Positions 43,864 through 52,181 are shown, counted from the first letter of the stretch. The stretch: DNA of 64,000 nt from JBAXAM01 sp964213355 (GCA_964213355.1 CAXOVY010000032.1:248001-312000), one strand, 5' to 3'. Made by a program: numbers and translations. The notes: generated from the letters alone by a model not told the origin.

Positions 43864-45009
43864 TCATTGGGTTTCACGCAACTTTGAAACCACTGCTTTA
43901 ATATGTTTAATTGCAAAGTCAACTTCTGCTCCGGTAGTAAATCTACCAATTGAAATACGCAGGGTGTTTTGTGCAAGCTCATCTTGTACTCCAATAGCTT
44001 TAAGTACATACGATGGCTGTCCTAGAGTGCAAGTAGATGCTGTAGATAGCGCCAAATCTTTCAAAGCAGCTACTAATAATTCGCCATCAATACCACCCAC
44101 ACTCACACTTAAATTACCAGCAATACGGTTAGTTAATGAACCGTTGAATTGAACATTGCCCAATTTTTTAATTTCTTGCCATAAATGCTTACGCAGTGCT
44201 AATAACCGTTGATTTTCATCAGTCATTTCTTGCTGAGCAATTTGTAGGGCTTCTCCCATGCCGACAATTTGATGGGATGCAAGTGTTCCAGATCGTAGGC
44301 CATGTTCTTGCTTGCCACCATGAATTTGTGGTACCAAATGTAATTTTGGTTGTTGTCTGATGTATAAGGCGCCAATGCCTTTAGGGCCATAGATCTTGTG
44401 TGCCGAAAAAGACATTAAATCAATTTTTAGCTTTTGTAAATCGATTGGAATTTTGCCGACGCTTTGCGTGGCATCAACATGAAACAAAATTCCGCGCGAA
44501 CGCGTAAGCTCACTGATGGCAGCAATGTCTTGAATTACGCCAATTTCATTATTGACGTGCATAAGTGAAACTAAAATCGTATCTGATTGCAAAGCTTGTT
44601 CGAGCATATGCAAATCAATTAGGCCATCTGGTTTTGGTGTTAGATAAGTAACACTAAAACCTATAGTTTCTAAATATTTGCAAGTATCTAAAACTGATTT
44701 ATGTTCAGTTTTGCAAGTAATAATGTGTTGGCCTTGGCGCTGATAAAAACAAGCGGCACCCTTGATAGCTAAATTATTTGCTTCCGTTGCTCCCGATGTC
44801 CAAACAATACTTTTGGGATTGCTATTAATTAAAGTTGCAACTTGTAAGCGCGCATCTTCGATTACCGCTTTTGCTTGGTAGCCATAAAAGTGCTCTGATG
44901 CGGAATTACCAAAGGAGCAGTCATCAGTTAGATAATGCAGCATTTTTTTTGCGACTCTAGGATCAATCGGAGTAGTTGCCATGTAATCAAGATAAATTGG
45001 TTTGAACAT
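43864..45009 (-). CDS. IscS-like cysteine desulfurase
   Basis: A 381-residue pyridoxal phosphate enzyme that takes sulfur from cysteine for iron-sulfur clusters and tRNA thiolation. It has YLDYMATTPIDPRV at the start, TSGATEANNLAIKG near 70, HVNNEIGVIQDI near 150, the cofactor Lys in SAHKIYGPKGIGALY near 203, and the mobile catalytic loop Cys in STASTCTLGQPSYVL near 327 (IscS proteins usually read SGSACTSASLEPSYVL, so the loop is one residue shorter here). It follows trmJ, as in isc operons, but iscR is missing between them and iscU does not follow. Group I (NifS/IscS) assignment is firm; operon role is uncertain. Confidence 0.88.
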   Translation of the reverse strand: MFKPIYLDYMATTPIDPRVAKKMLHYLTDDCSFGNSASEHFYGYQAKAVIEDARLQVATLINSNPKSIVWTSGATEANNLAIKGAACFYQRQGQHIITCKTEHKSVLDTCKYLETIGFSVTYLTPKPDGLIDLHMLEQALQSDTILVSLMHVNNEIGVIQDIAAISELTRSRGILFHVDATQSVGKIPIDLQKLKIDLMSFSAHKIYGPKGIGALYIRQQPKLHLVPQIHGGKQEHGLRSGTLASHQIVGMGEALQIAQQEMTDENQRLLALRKHLWQEIKKLGNVQFNGSLTNRIAGNLSVSVGGIDGELLVAALKDLALSTASTCTLGQPSYVLKAIGVQDELAQNTLRISIGRFTTGAEVDFAIKHIKAVVSKLRETQ

Positions 45010-45017
45010 TTGTATTC

Positions 45018-45743
45018 CTATTTAAGTCTTAATTGTATAGCAGTTAAGATTCCACGCAGAATATTAATTTCATTTTTTTGCACGTGCGCACGATTAAATA
45101 GAATTTTCAATCTTGATAATACCTTGCGCGGATTTTTAAGATCTAAAAATTTAATCATAGCCAATGTTTGTTGTAGATGTTGGTAGAACGATTGCATTTC
45201 TTCGGCATTCGCCAATTCTTGTGTATCAATAGTAAGTGTCGTTGCAATGTTTGGTTGCTGCATCATTTTAATTTCGTAAGTTACTAGCTGAACTGCTGCC
45301 GCAAGATTAAGGGAACTAAAATCAGGATTGGTAGGAATATATAGATGGTAATTACATTGCTCTAATTCATCATTGCTTAACCCGTTGCTTTCGCGACCAA
45401 ATACAATTGCAACAGTATGAGTTTGGGCTTCTTTGATAATAATTTGTGCGGCTTCTCTAGGTGCAACTTTGGGTAATGATAAATCTCGAAGTCGAACACT
45501 AGTACCAAAAACTACACTAGAATCTTTTAACGCATCAGCAAGCGAATCGGTAATTACAGCATTTTCTAAGATATCATCAGCACCAGCAGCTCGTGCGGTT
45601 GCATCCACATGAGGGAAATATTTTGGTTTTACTAAATACAAATGTTGCAATTCCATCGTTTTCATTGCGCGCGCAGCAGCGCCGATATTACCAGGATGCG
45701 ATGGGCTAACTAGTACTATTTTAATTTTTGAACTGACTGACAA
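45018..45743 (-). CDS. trmJ: tRNA (cytidine/uridine-2'-O-)-methyltransferase TrmJ
   Basis: TrmJ methylates the ribose at position 32 of the tRNA anticodon loop. This SPOUT-class enzyme has SPSHPGNIGAAARAMKTM near 13-30, VFGRESNGLSNDEL near 112 and LNLAAAVQLVTYEI near 145, the three knot motifs, and a C-terminal helical region. The start is a TTG at 45743 with GCAGGT upstream, which begins 28 bases inside the aminotransferase gene. The 241-residue length is normal. trmJ commonly precedes iscRS in gammaproteobacteria. Confidence 0.9.
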   Translation of the reverse strand: MSVSSKIKIVLVSPSHPGNIGAAARAMKTMELQHLYLVKPKYFPHVDATARAAGADDILENAVITDSLADALKDSSVVFGTSVRLRDLSLPKVAPREAAQIIIKEAQTHTVAIVFGRESNGLSNDELEQCNYHLYIPTNPDFSSLNLAAAVQLVTYEIKMMQQPNIATTLTIDTQELANAEEMQSFYQHLQQTLAMIKFLDLKNPRKVLSRLKILFNRAHVQKNEINILRGILTAIQLRLK

Positions 45744-46984
45744 ATGTTACCTGCTGCAATTTTAGCTTCGTCAACACTACATGTTCCTACCGACAATCTA
45801 AACCAAGGAAAGTTTTTTTCCATCCCAAAAAAGTAAAATGGTACTATTGCTACTTTAGCATCGTCTAGTAAATATGCTAAAATATCGTCTACTGTTTCCA
45901 GGGTCTTATTACCTTCAGTTTTCGCTCCGATTAGATCTAGTTTGATCGATAAGTAAATTGCTCCCTGTGGTTTGATAGCATCTACTTTGTAGCCGGCTAT
46001 TTTAAGTTCTTGGATCGTAGTGTAAAAAATATTTAACCGGGTCAAAAGTTTGCTTTTAAAAGCACTTAAAAAATTAGCAACAGCCTCGTGCTTTTGAAGG
46101 TATCTTGCAGTGCCAATTTGTTCAGGTTTTGGAGCCCATGCACCTATATGAGCAAGCATAGAACGCATCTTTTCGATTATGGGTTTTGGTCCAAAAGCCC
46201 ATCCTACTCTTACTCCAGTTGCCGCAAAACATTTAGATATACCATCAATAAATACTACATAGTTACGAATTTCTGGATTAAGCGTAATGGGGTTATCACA
46301 TTTAATTTCATTATATGTAAGCACCCAATAAATAACATCAAAAAATATATATAGAGGTTTTTGGTTGTGTTTGGCTCTTATTTTATTTTCAGCAACTATC
46401 AAATCCAAAATTTCCTTTAATGTTTGACGATCAAACACTGTGCCACTAGGGTTAAGCGGAGAATTAATAGTAATAAGTACTGCTTCTTTTAAGTGTGGTT
46501 CTAACTCTTGCGGGGTTATCATGAAATTGTTTTCTGGTTTGGCTGTAATAACAATAGGTTTGGCACCAGCAAGCTCGATGAATGGTTGGTTGTTCCAAGA
46601 TGGAACAGTGTGGATTACTTTTTCGCCCGGATCAACTAGAGTTTTAAATAAAAGATAGGTCAGTGGACGTGCTCCGCTAGTGACTACAATTTCATCTGGA
46701 TCATAGTCAAATTGTTCAAATAGTTTAATATGTTTGGCAATAGCGACGCGCAATTCTTGGATGCCGCCAACATAGGAGTAATTAGTATGTTTTTCATGGT
46801 AAGCTGTTATTATTTCGGCTTCGAGTTCAGAAGGAATAGCAAATTGTTGTGGAGAAAAATCTCCGAGGGTGAAATTAAAAATCTTCTCTCCTTGTTGTCT
46901 TCTTTTGTCAATTTTTTCGGAGAGGTGGCTTATAGCAAGAGAGGTAAAACCTTCAGCTAATTTTGATATTTTAAGGTTTTTCAT
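45716..46984 (-). CDS. Fold-type I pyridoxal phosphate aminotransferase (aspartate aminotransferase-like)
   Basis: A 422-residue class I/II aminotransferase. It has NFTLGDFSPQQFAIPSEL near 37, SYVGGIQELRVAIAKH near 75, VVTSGARPLTYLLFKTLVDPG near 100, SPLNPSGTVFDRQTL near 175, the cofactor Lys in FIDGISKCFAATGVRVGWAFG near 250, and WFRLSVGTC near 400 with the carboxylate-binding Arg. Substrate is not certain: aspartate or an aromatic amino acid are both possible, and the divergent aromatic permease 100 bp away makes the latter worth testing. It overlaps trmJ downstream. Confidence 0.82.
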   Translation of the reverse strand: MKNLKISKLAEGFTSLAISHLSEKIDKRRQQGEKIFNFTLGDFSPQQFAIPSELEAEIITAYHEKHTNYSYVGGIQELRVAIAKHIKLFEQFDYDPDEIVVTSGARPLTYLLFKTLVDPGEKVIHTVPSWNNQPFIELAGAKPIVITAKPENNFMITPQELEPHLKEAVLITINSPLNPSGTVFDRQTLKEILDLIVAENKIRAKHNQKPLYIFFDVIYWVLTYNEIKCDNPITLNPEIRNYVVFIDGISKCFAATGVRVGWAFGPKPIIEKMRSMLAHIGAWAPKPEQIGTARYLQKHEAVANFLSAFKSKLLTRLNIFYTTIQELKIAGYKVDAIKPQGAIYLSIKLDLIGAKTEGNKTLETVDDILAYLLDDAKVAIVPFYFFGMEKNFPWFRLSVGTCSVDEAKIAAGNICQSVQKLK

Positions 46985-47087
46985 ATACTGTATCTCCTAC
47001 GAATAACTTGTTATGCTGAGAATACACCAGTAGTAAAGATTTTGAAATAACTAAAACACATCAGTTAGTTGTGCGGAGATTTTAGCC

Positions 47088-48320
47088 ATGAAGTCTAGTA
47101 GGGTTGTTGGTAGCATCTTGATAGTTGTTGGCACCTGTATTGGCGGTGGAATATTAGCACTACCTATGTTGAGTGCGGCTTCAGGATTTTTTATGTCATC
47201 GATCCTACTGATTGGCATATGGATGTTGATGACTTTAACCGCTTTGCTAGTGCTGGAGGTGAATTTATACTGTCCAAATGGATCCAATAGCTTTGGCGCT
47301 ATGGCGTATAAAACCCTGGGGAAATTGGGGCAAGCTGTTACTTGGCTAACGTGGTTACTATTGCTGTATGCTCTGCTTGCCGCTTACACTTCTGGAGCTA
47401 CGGTTTTATTAAAAAATTTATTTTCTTCGGCAGGTAACATAAATCTACCAACGTGGGCAACTGCAATACTGTTTACTTGTGTACTAGGAGGTATGGTATT
47501 TTGGAGTACTAAAGCAGTAGACTATACCAATCGTTTTTTAATGACTTTTAAAGGACTGTTATTAGTTTCTTCCATTGTGTTACTCATTCCTAATATCAAC
47601 TTATCCAATATTCTTTATCACCAAGAAATTTATAGTAATAAATATCTTGGAATAGCTGCCCCCATTTTCTTATTCTCTTTCGGTTTTCACATTGTTATTC
47701 CCAGTTTGAGAAGCTATATTGGTGACAAGCGCAAAGAGTTACGGTTCGTAATTCTCTGTGGATCTTGTATTCCTTTGGTAATTTATCTGTTATGGCTTTT
47801 AGCCACTTTAGGCACAGTACCATTAAGAGGTGTTCTCAATAGCTTCTCCGCCATCAAAGAAGGTGGTGATTCAATAGATGGACTAATCAATGTCGTATCT
47901 GCAATTATCAACAGTAAGTGGGTAACGGCCTCCATTGTTGGTTTTTCTAATATATCGGTGACTACTTCATTCCTTGGAGTCTCTTTAAGTCTTTTTGATT
48001 TTTTAGCAGATGGCTGCAAACGCTCCAACAATGGGTTTGGGCGCTTACAAACAGCTTTGCTAACATTTATTCCACCTTTAATTTTTGCTTTATATTACCC
48101 CAAGGGTTTTGTGGCAGCGCTCGGATATGCTTCTTTTTTTGTGGCTATTTTATTAGTTATTTTACCAGCTATGATGGTATATAAACTAAGGCAGGAAAAA
48201 GATTTACTTGCAGCGAACAAATTTCTATTTAATAAATTTTTATTGCTGGCTGTCATTGCCGCTGGCATTGTTTTGATGGCATTGCAAGTTATGAGCAGTC
48301 TAAAACTGTTTTTTGTATAG
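47088..48320 (+). CDS. Aromatic amino acid permease (Mtr/TyrP, HAAAP family)
   Basis: A 410-residue inner membrane proton symporter with eleven predicted helices. Diagnostic features are the N-terminal VGTCIGGGILALPML (16-30), WMLMTLTALLVLEVNLY near 45-62, FSFGFHIVIPSLRSYIGDKRKEL near 195-217 and TTSFLGVSLSLFDFLADG near 288-305, all typical of the hydroxy/aromatic amino acid permease family that takes up tryptophan or tyrosine. It lies about 110 bp upstream of the trpR operon on the same strand. Import of tryptophan would compensate for the damaged trpE and trpD genes. The exact substrate cannot be read from sequence. Confidence 0.87.
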   Translation: MKSSRVVGSILIVVGTCIGGGILALPMLSAASGFFMSSILLIGIWMLMTLTALLVLEVNLYCPNGSNSFGAMAYKTLGKLGQAVTWLTWLLLLYALLAAYTSGATVLLKNLFSSAGNINLPTWATAILFTCVLGGMVFWSTKAVDYTNRFLMTFKGLLLVSSIVLLIPNINLSNILYHQEIYSNKYLGIAAPIFLFSFGFHIVIPSLRSYIGDKRKELRFVILCGSCIPLVIYLLWLLATLGTVPLRGVLNSFSAIKEGGDSIDGLINVVSAIINSKWVTASIVGFSNISVTTSFLGVSLSLFDFLADGCKRSNNGFGRLQTALLTFIPPLIFALYYPKGFVAALGYASFFVAILLVILPAMMVYKLRQEKDLLAANKFLFNKFLLLAVIAAGIVLMALQVMSSLKLFFV

Positions 48321-48355
48321 GCAGATTGCTAAGAGAAATATATTTAAAAAAATAC

Positions 48356-48382
48356 TTGCAAAATATAAAAGTATGCTATACT
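48356..48382 (+). promoter_or_regulatory. Candidate trpR-trpE promoter
   Basis: TTGCAA (48356-48361) and TATACT (48377-48382) are separated by 15 bp, short for sigma-70. The -10 is good and lies 54 bp upstream of the trpR ATG. The operator-like palindrome at 48378-48395 overlaps it. Confidence 0.55.
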
Positions 48383-48395
48383 GTTACACGAGTAC
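48378..48395. promoter_or_regulatory. Candidate TrpR operator
   Basis: The 18-mer ATACTGTTACACGAGTAC agrees at 12 positions with the E. coli trp operator core GTACTAGTTAACTAGTAC as I recall it. TACT (48379-48382) and AGTA (48391-48394) are symmetric about 48386.5, the same spacing as in E. coli. It covers most of the -10 hexamer, a natural position for repression, and implies that TrpR also controls its own gene. Confidence 0.55.
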
Positions 48396-48436
48396 AAAGA
48401 ATCATATTTAATAATTAAGTTTAATTTGAGGTGTTT

Positions 48437-48724
48437 ATGAAATCACAGTCAGGCGAGGATGGTTGGTGGCAATTCCTAGAATTGTGCAAGCAACTAAAAA
48501 CCAAAAAGCAATTCAATGAATTTTTTGATTTATTTTTATCGATCGAAGAAAGAAATGATATTGGCGGTAGATGTGCGATTGTTTTGGCGTTATTGAAAAA
48601 CGTAGAAACCCAAAGGGATATCGCAACTAGACTTGGTACGAGTATTGCAAAAATTTCTAGGGGCTCGAACTGTCTTAAAACAATTAATAAAGATTTGAGG
48701 AGATTTTTAGAAAGTCACTTGTAA
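48437..48724 (+). CDS. trpR: Trp operon repressor TrpR
   Basis: TrpR binds operator DNA when loaded with L-tryptophan. The 95-residue protein has the Trp-binding helix region FFDLFLSIEERNDIGGRCAIV near 33-53 and the HTH with QRDIATRLGTSIAKISRGSN near 64-83, close to [20 protein letters not shown] in E. coli. The ATG at 48437 has GAGG five bases upstream; a GTG at 48431 lies within that site and is rejected. The N-terminus has adjacent Trp codons (GWWQF). It is 42 bp upstream of trpE with no terminator evident, so both likely share one transcript. Confidence 0.92.
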   Translation: MKSQSGEDGWWQFLELCKQLKTKKQFNEFFDLFLSIEERNDIGGRCAIVLALLKNVETQRDIATRLGTSIAKISRGSNCLKTINKDLRRFLESHL

Positions 48725-48736
48725 TGACTCTGGCTT

Positions 48737-48761
48737 TCTCCTCAAAACCAAATTGAGGAGA
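48737..48761 (+). promoter_or_regulatory. Hairpin sequestering the trpE ribosome binding site
   Basis: TCTCCTCAA (48737-48745) pairs perfectly with TTGAGGAGA (48753-48761) across a seven-base loop. The 3' arm contains GAGGAGA, the Shine-Dalgarno sequence of trpE, whose ATG is at 48767. The hairpin sits alone in the trpR-trpE gap. It lacks a T-run, so translational control is more likely than termination. Confidence 0.7.
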
Positions 48762-48766
48762 GACTA

Positions 48767-50184
48767 ATGTTAATAGCAATGAGTTTGCAGCGCTTTCTTG
48801 AGCTTGCTAAGTCGCAACCAAGAATAGCGGTTTTTAAAGAGATAACTGGCGATAACATAACGCCCATTAATGTATATGATATTCTTTCTAAAGATTACAA
48901 GAATACGTCAATTTTAGAATCATGCGGCAAAACTTCTTCGAGCAAATATTCTTATCTATGTTTAGAACCCTATGCGCGGGCGACAAATTCTTTTGCGACT
49001 TTGCAAAAGCAATTATTGGCCCAGCAGTGTTATTCAGATCACCCACTTTGTCGTTATACCGGTGGCGGCGTCGGTTTCATAAGTTATGACGCTATTAGAT
49101 TAATCGAAAATATTCCCGATTCCAATCAGGCTGAAATCGATATTCCAGATTTGCTCTTTAGATTCTATCGAATAAATATTGTATTTGATCATGATGGTGG
49201 CAAGGTTGTTGTTTCAATAGCAACTGAGGTTAGCAGTGATCCAGGGAAAGATTATCAAAAATCCATACAATCAATTGCGGATATTGTTAGTAAATTACAA
49301 AATTATGGCGTCGTTAAAGATGCAACGACAGCTAAACACAAGCGACCCTCAAACACATTGGTTGATACCAGTGATAAGCAATATATGCAACTTGTCGCCA
49401 AAGCCAAACAATATATTATTGATGGCGATGCATTCCAAATAGTTTTATCCCGTACTTTTAAGAAAAAATTCACTGCAAAACCTTTTGATATTTACCGTGC
49501 TTTAAGAATTACTAACCCATCTCCTTACATGTTTTATCTTGAGCATGATGATTTTGTGATTGCAGGTGCATCACCTGAAAAATTAGTAAGTGTAAAAAAT
49601 AAAAAAGTAGAAACAAACCCTATTGCAGGTACACGGCCAAGAGGGCGCAGCACGGCAGAGGATATAGAATTGGAGCAAGAACTATTACAAAATGAAAAAG
49701 AAGTTGCAGAACATATGATGCTAGTAGATTTAGGCCGCAATGATCTTGGCAGCGTTTGTGTTCCTGGAAGTATTAAAGTTACAAAGCTAAAAGAACTGCA
49801 AAAGCTTGCTTGCGTTATGCATCTTACGTCATTAGTTGAGGGTGAGCTTGATGATGACAAGAACATTATTGATGTTATTAAGGCCGTTTTTCCTGCCGGA
49901 ACATTAACAGGTGCGCCAAAAATCAGGGCCATGGAGATTATTGATGAATTAGAAACCTCCAAACGTGGATTGTATGTGGTGGGGCAGTATGTATCATCGA
50001 TAACCAAGGCGATTTAGATGCTTGTATCGCCATACGTATGGCTGTTTTAAAAGATCAAATTGCGTATGTGCGCGTGGGTGCAGGTATTGTTTTTGACTCG
50101 AGCCCCAAAGCTGAAGCCAAAGAAACAAGACATAAAGCCAAAGCTGTTTTGGCTGCTATTGATTTGGCACAAGGAGGTATCTAA
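48767..50184 (+). pseudogene. trpE: Anthranilate synthase component I, frameshifted near 3' end
   Basis: TrpE with TrpG makes anthranilate from chorismate. The frame from 48767 has the feedback-site-like ILESCGK near 44, IAGASPEKLVSV near 265, NPIAGTRPRGR near 285, MMLVDLGRNDLGS near 320 and FPAGTLTGAPKIRAMEIIDEL near 375. It then shifts after RGLYV and stops at 50017. In another frame the DNA goes on with GGAVCIIDNQGDLDACIAIR and VRVGAGIVFDSSP to a TAA at 50182-50184 that overlaps the trpG ATG. Length from ATG to that stop is 1418 bp, two more than a multiple of three. An extra GT near 49976-49981 explains it. As it stands, essential C-terminal residues (GAGIV) are lost. Confidence 0.85.
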
Positions 50185-50771
50185 TGTTTTTAATTATAGA
50201 TAATTACGATAGTTTTACTTTTAATCTTTATCAGTTAATTTCTAAGTATACAAAAAAAGTCAGTGTGATGCGTAATGACAAAGTATCGCTTGATCAAATT
50301 AATAAAATGAATCCAGAGGCGATTATTTTGTCTCCTGGACCTGGCAGGCCAGAAAATGCAGGCGTTTGTGTGCCTCTAATTAAAGCATTTTATATGCAAT
50401 TTCCTATTCTTGGTGTGTGTTTGGGGCACCAAGCAATTGGCTGTGCTTTTGGTGCAAAAATTATTCCTGCAGACAAAGCAGCACATGGTAAAGGAACTTA
50501 CGTATTTCATAATAGAAAAAATATTTATAAAAATATGCCGCTTCCCTTTAAGGCTGGACGCTACCATTCGTTAATCATCGATAAAAATACTTTGTCGCAC
50601 AAGTTTATAACTAATGCAGAAAATCCAGATGCTGTGGTCATGGGGATAAAACATAAAGATTTTCCGGTTTATGGAATGCAATTTCATCCTGAATCCATAT
50701 TAACACCCCACGGAGAATTATTAATTCAGAACTTTATAAATGAGATAGCCAATGCTAAAGAATTATATTAA
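50184..50771 (+). CDS. trpG: Anthranilate synthase component II, glutamine amidotransferase TrpG
   Basis: TrpG releases ammonia from glutamine for TrpE. The 195-residue class I amidotransferase has IIDNYDSFTFNLYQL (4-18), SPGPGRPENAG near 52, the nucleophile Cys in LGVCLGHQAIGCAFG near 79, and the His-Glu pair in GMQFHPESIL near 170. It is a single-domain protein, not fused to TrpD as in E. coli. Its ATG overlaps the original trpE stop by one base (TAATG) and its end overlaps trpD by 20 bases, so the operon was translationally coupled. Confidence 0.94.
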   Translation: MFLIIDNYDSFTFNLYQLISKYTKKVSVMRNDKVSLDQINKMNPEAIILSPGPGRPENAGVCVPLIKAFYMQFPILGVCLGHQAIGCAFGAKIIPADKAAHGKGTYVFHNRKNIYKNMPLPFKAGRYHSLIIDKNTLSHKFITNAENPDAVVMGIKHKDFPVYGMQFHPESILTPHGELLIQNFINEIANAKELY

Positions 50772-51078
50772 TAAATTATTAAGGCAAGAAAATTTAACTG
50801 CTAAAGAAACTGAGTCGGTTGTTGAGGCTATTTTAAACGGTGCTGATTCGCATCAAATTGCGGCTTTCTTAGTTTTATTGCGTGCCAAGAAAGAAACGGT
50901 CAATGAGATTGTGGGTGTTGTTAGAGGCATGCAAAAGAATATGGTTGAAGTAAACCTATCCATACCAGTGCTAGATATTGTTGGGACGGGTGGGGATAGT
51001 GCTAACACGATTAATATATCAACTGGAGCTGCAATTTTAGCTGCAAGCTGTGGCGTGAAAATTGCTAAACATGGGAAT
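50752..51078 (+). pseudogene. trpD: Anthranilate phosphoribosyltransferase, 5' part, interrupted by an IS21-like element
   Basis: The first 109 codons of trpD are intact, including LRAKKETVNEIVGVVRGMQ near 43-61 and the phosphoribosyl-binding DIVGTGGDSANTINISTGAA near 74-93. Native sequence ends with KHGN, where GGGAAT (51073-51078) is the left copy of the insertion's target duplication. The frame then reads four codons into the element and stops. The rest of the gene resumes at 55115. Confidence 0.95.
51073..51078. repeat. Target site duplication of the IS21-like element, left copy
   Basis: GGGAAT encodes G-N of the trpD motif KHGN-RSVSS. It recurs at 55109-55114 on the far side of the element. 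Confidence 0.9.
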
Positions 51079-51229
51079 CCTGGACGCTAACAAAAACTGA
51101 CCCACTTATGCTAAAAAAGATTGACCCACCAGATGCGCATCACATATATTAATCCAGCTATAGTCAGCGCGTTGATTCAAGAATCAATGTTACCAAATAG
51201 CTTTTAAAATTATTTAAAAATTATTACTG

Positions 51230-51382
51230 GGCCTGTGGAGTTGTGGGCAAGAAGCCAGATAGTGTGGTAAAGCTGTGGGCAACTCGTTTCTCAGTGTTGT
51301 CCATAGCTTTACCACACGGCCATCTGGCTGGTATGTGCGAGTGCTTTTTACGAGCACGTACTTGTCCACAAATCCATAGGCC
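51230..51382. repeat. Long imperfect inverted repeat downstream of istB with four copies of a 10-bp motif
   Basis: The outer arms are 51230-51251 (GGCCTGTGGAGTTGTGGGCA...) and 51361-51382, matching at 18 of 22 positions. The inner arms are 51253-51283 and 51296-51329, sharing AGCCAGAT, TGTGGTAAAGCT and CAAC. The apex loop is 51284-51295. A motif YTRTGGRCAA appears four times: two forward (near 51241 and 51273) and two reverse (near 51296 and 51361). It is noncoding and lies between the left end of the element and the istB stop. Confidence 0.8.
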
Positions 51383-51432
51383 TTATCTTCCTGGATAAGC
51401 TTAGTAAATTTTAAAATATGACATCGTTTCTT

Positions 51433-52167
51433 TTAGCTTTTGATTTGTTTTGGATCTCTAAGGCTGGCACCATTTATTTTAATGATTGTGCAGTAATGAT
51501 TGAGGCGGTCCAGCATAGCATCAACGAGTTCTTTTTGTTTGAACACATCATACCAGGCGCTAACATCAAGATTGGTGGTAATTATAGTAGTTTTTTTGTG
51601 ATATCGCATATCGATTAATTTAAAAAAAATGTTAATTTGCTCATTGGTTAGCGTGAGGTAGCCTAGCTCATCGATGACAATGACGTCGTAATTCGCTATG
51701 GTTTTTAATAACCTTGAAGTACTTCTATCTGCTAAAGAGGCATATAATTCGTTTAGTAAATCTTGGGCTTTATAGAAACGACCGCGGTAACCATTGATCA
51801 ACGCTAAACGAAGTAGACTAATCGCTAAGCCAGTTTTACCTGTCCCGGGTTTACCGATAAAAATGACATTCTCAAAATGAGTAATAAAATCTAATTTGGC
51901 TAGCGACATGATTTGCGATTTTTTTACTGCTGGTTGTCTCTTAAATGGGAAGGTGTCAATACTCCACTCCCATGGTAATTTAGCTGCCTTTAAGCGATTC
52001 GCCAATCTACGTGCATTGCGATCTTGATATTCAGCCTCCAAAAGCTTTTGTAATACTTCTTCGATACTTTGTCCTTGATGTCGTGCTTTTGCAAGAATCG
52101 GCTCTAGAGAATCAGCCATACCGCATAAATGTAGCTGTTCAATTAAATAACTAAGTTTTTGTAACAT
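51433..52167 (-). CDS. IstB-like AAA+ ATPase of the trpD element
   Basis: A 244-residue helper ATPase for IS21-type transposition. Walker A is IGKPGTGKTGLA near 104, Walker B DVIVIDELGYLT near 165, and sensor 1 is in TTIITTNLDVSAWYDVF near 193; LVDAMLDRLNHYC is the C-terminal family signature. GAGGGG precedes the ATG at 52167. It ends the four-gene operon, 14 bp after istA. Sequence is clearly different from the istB of the 2446-bp copies, so this is a separate IS21 lineage. Confidence 0.93.
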   Translation of the reverse strand: MLQKLSYLIEQLHLCGMADSLEPILAKARHQGQSIEEVLQKLLEAEYQDRNARRLANRLKAAKLPWEWSIDTFPFKRQPAVKKSQIMSLAKLDFITHFENVIFIGKPGTGKTGLAISLLRLALINGYRGRFYKAQDLLNELYASLADRSTSRLLKTIANYDVIVIDELGYLTLTNEQINIFFKLIDMRYHKKTTIITTNLDVSAWYDVFKQKELVDAMLDRLNHYCTIIKINGASLRDPKQIKS

Positions 52168-52181
52168 GAGGATCCCCTCTT

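Noticed and set aside
46985..47087. Possible second TrpR site (ACACCAGTAG) in front of the permease gene
   Set aside because: Only the right half resembles the candidate operator and there is no symmetric left half, so I do not list it as a site.
51091..51432. CRISPR-like repeats in the left end of the trpD element
   Set aside because: The repeated motif occurs in inverted pairs at irregular distances, with no equal spacers. It is a nested hairpin instead.
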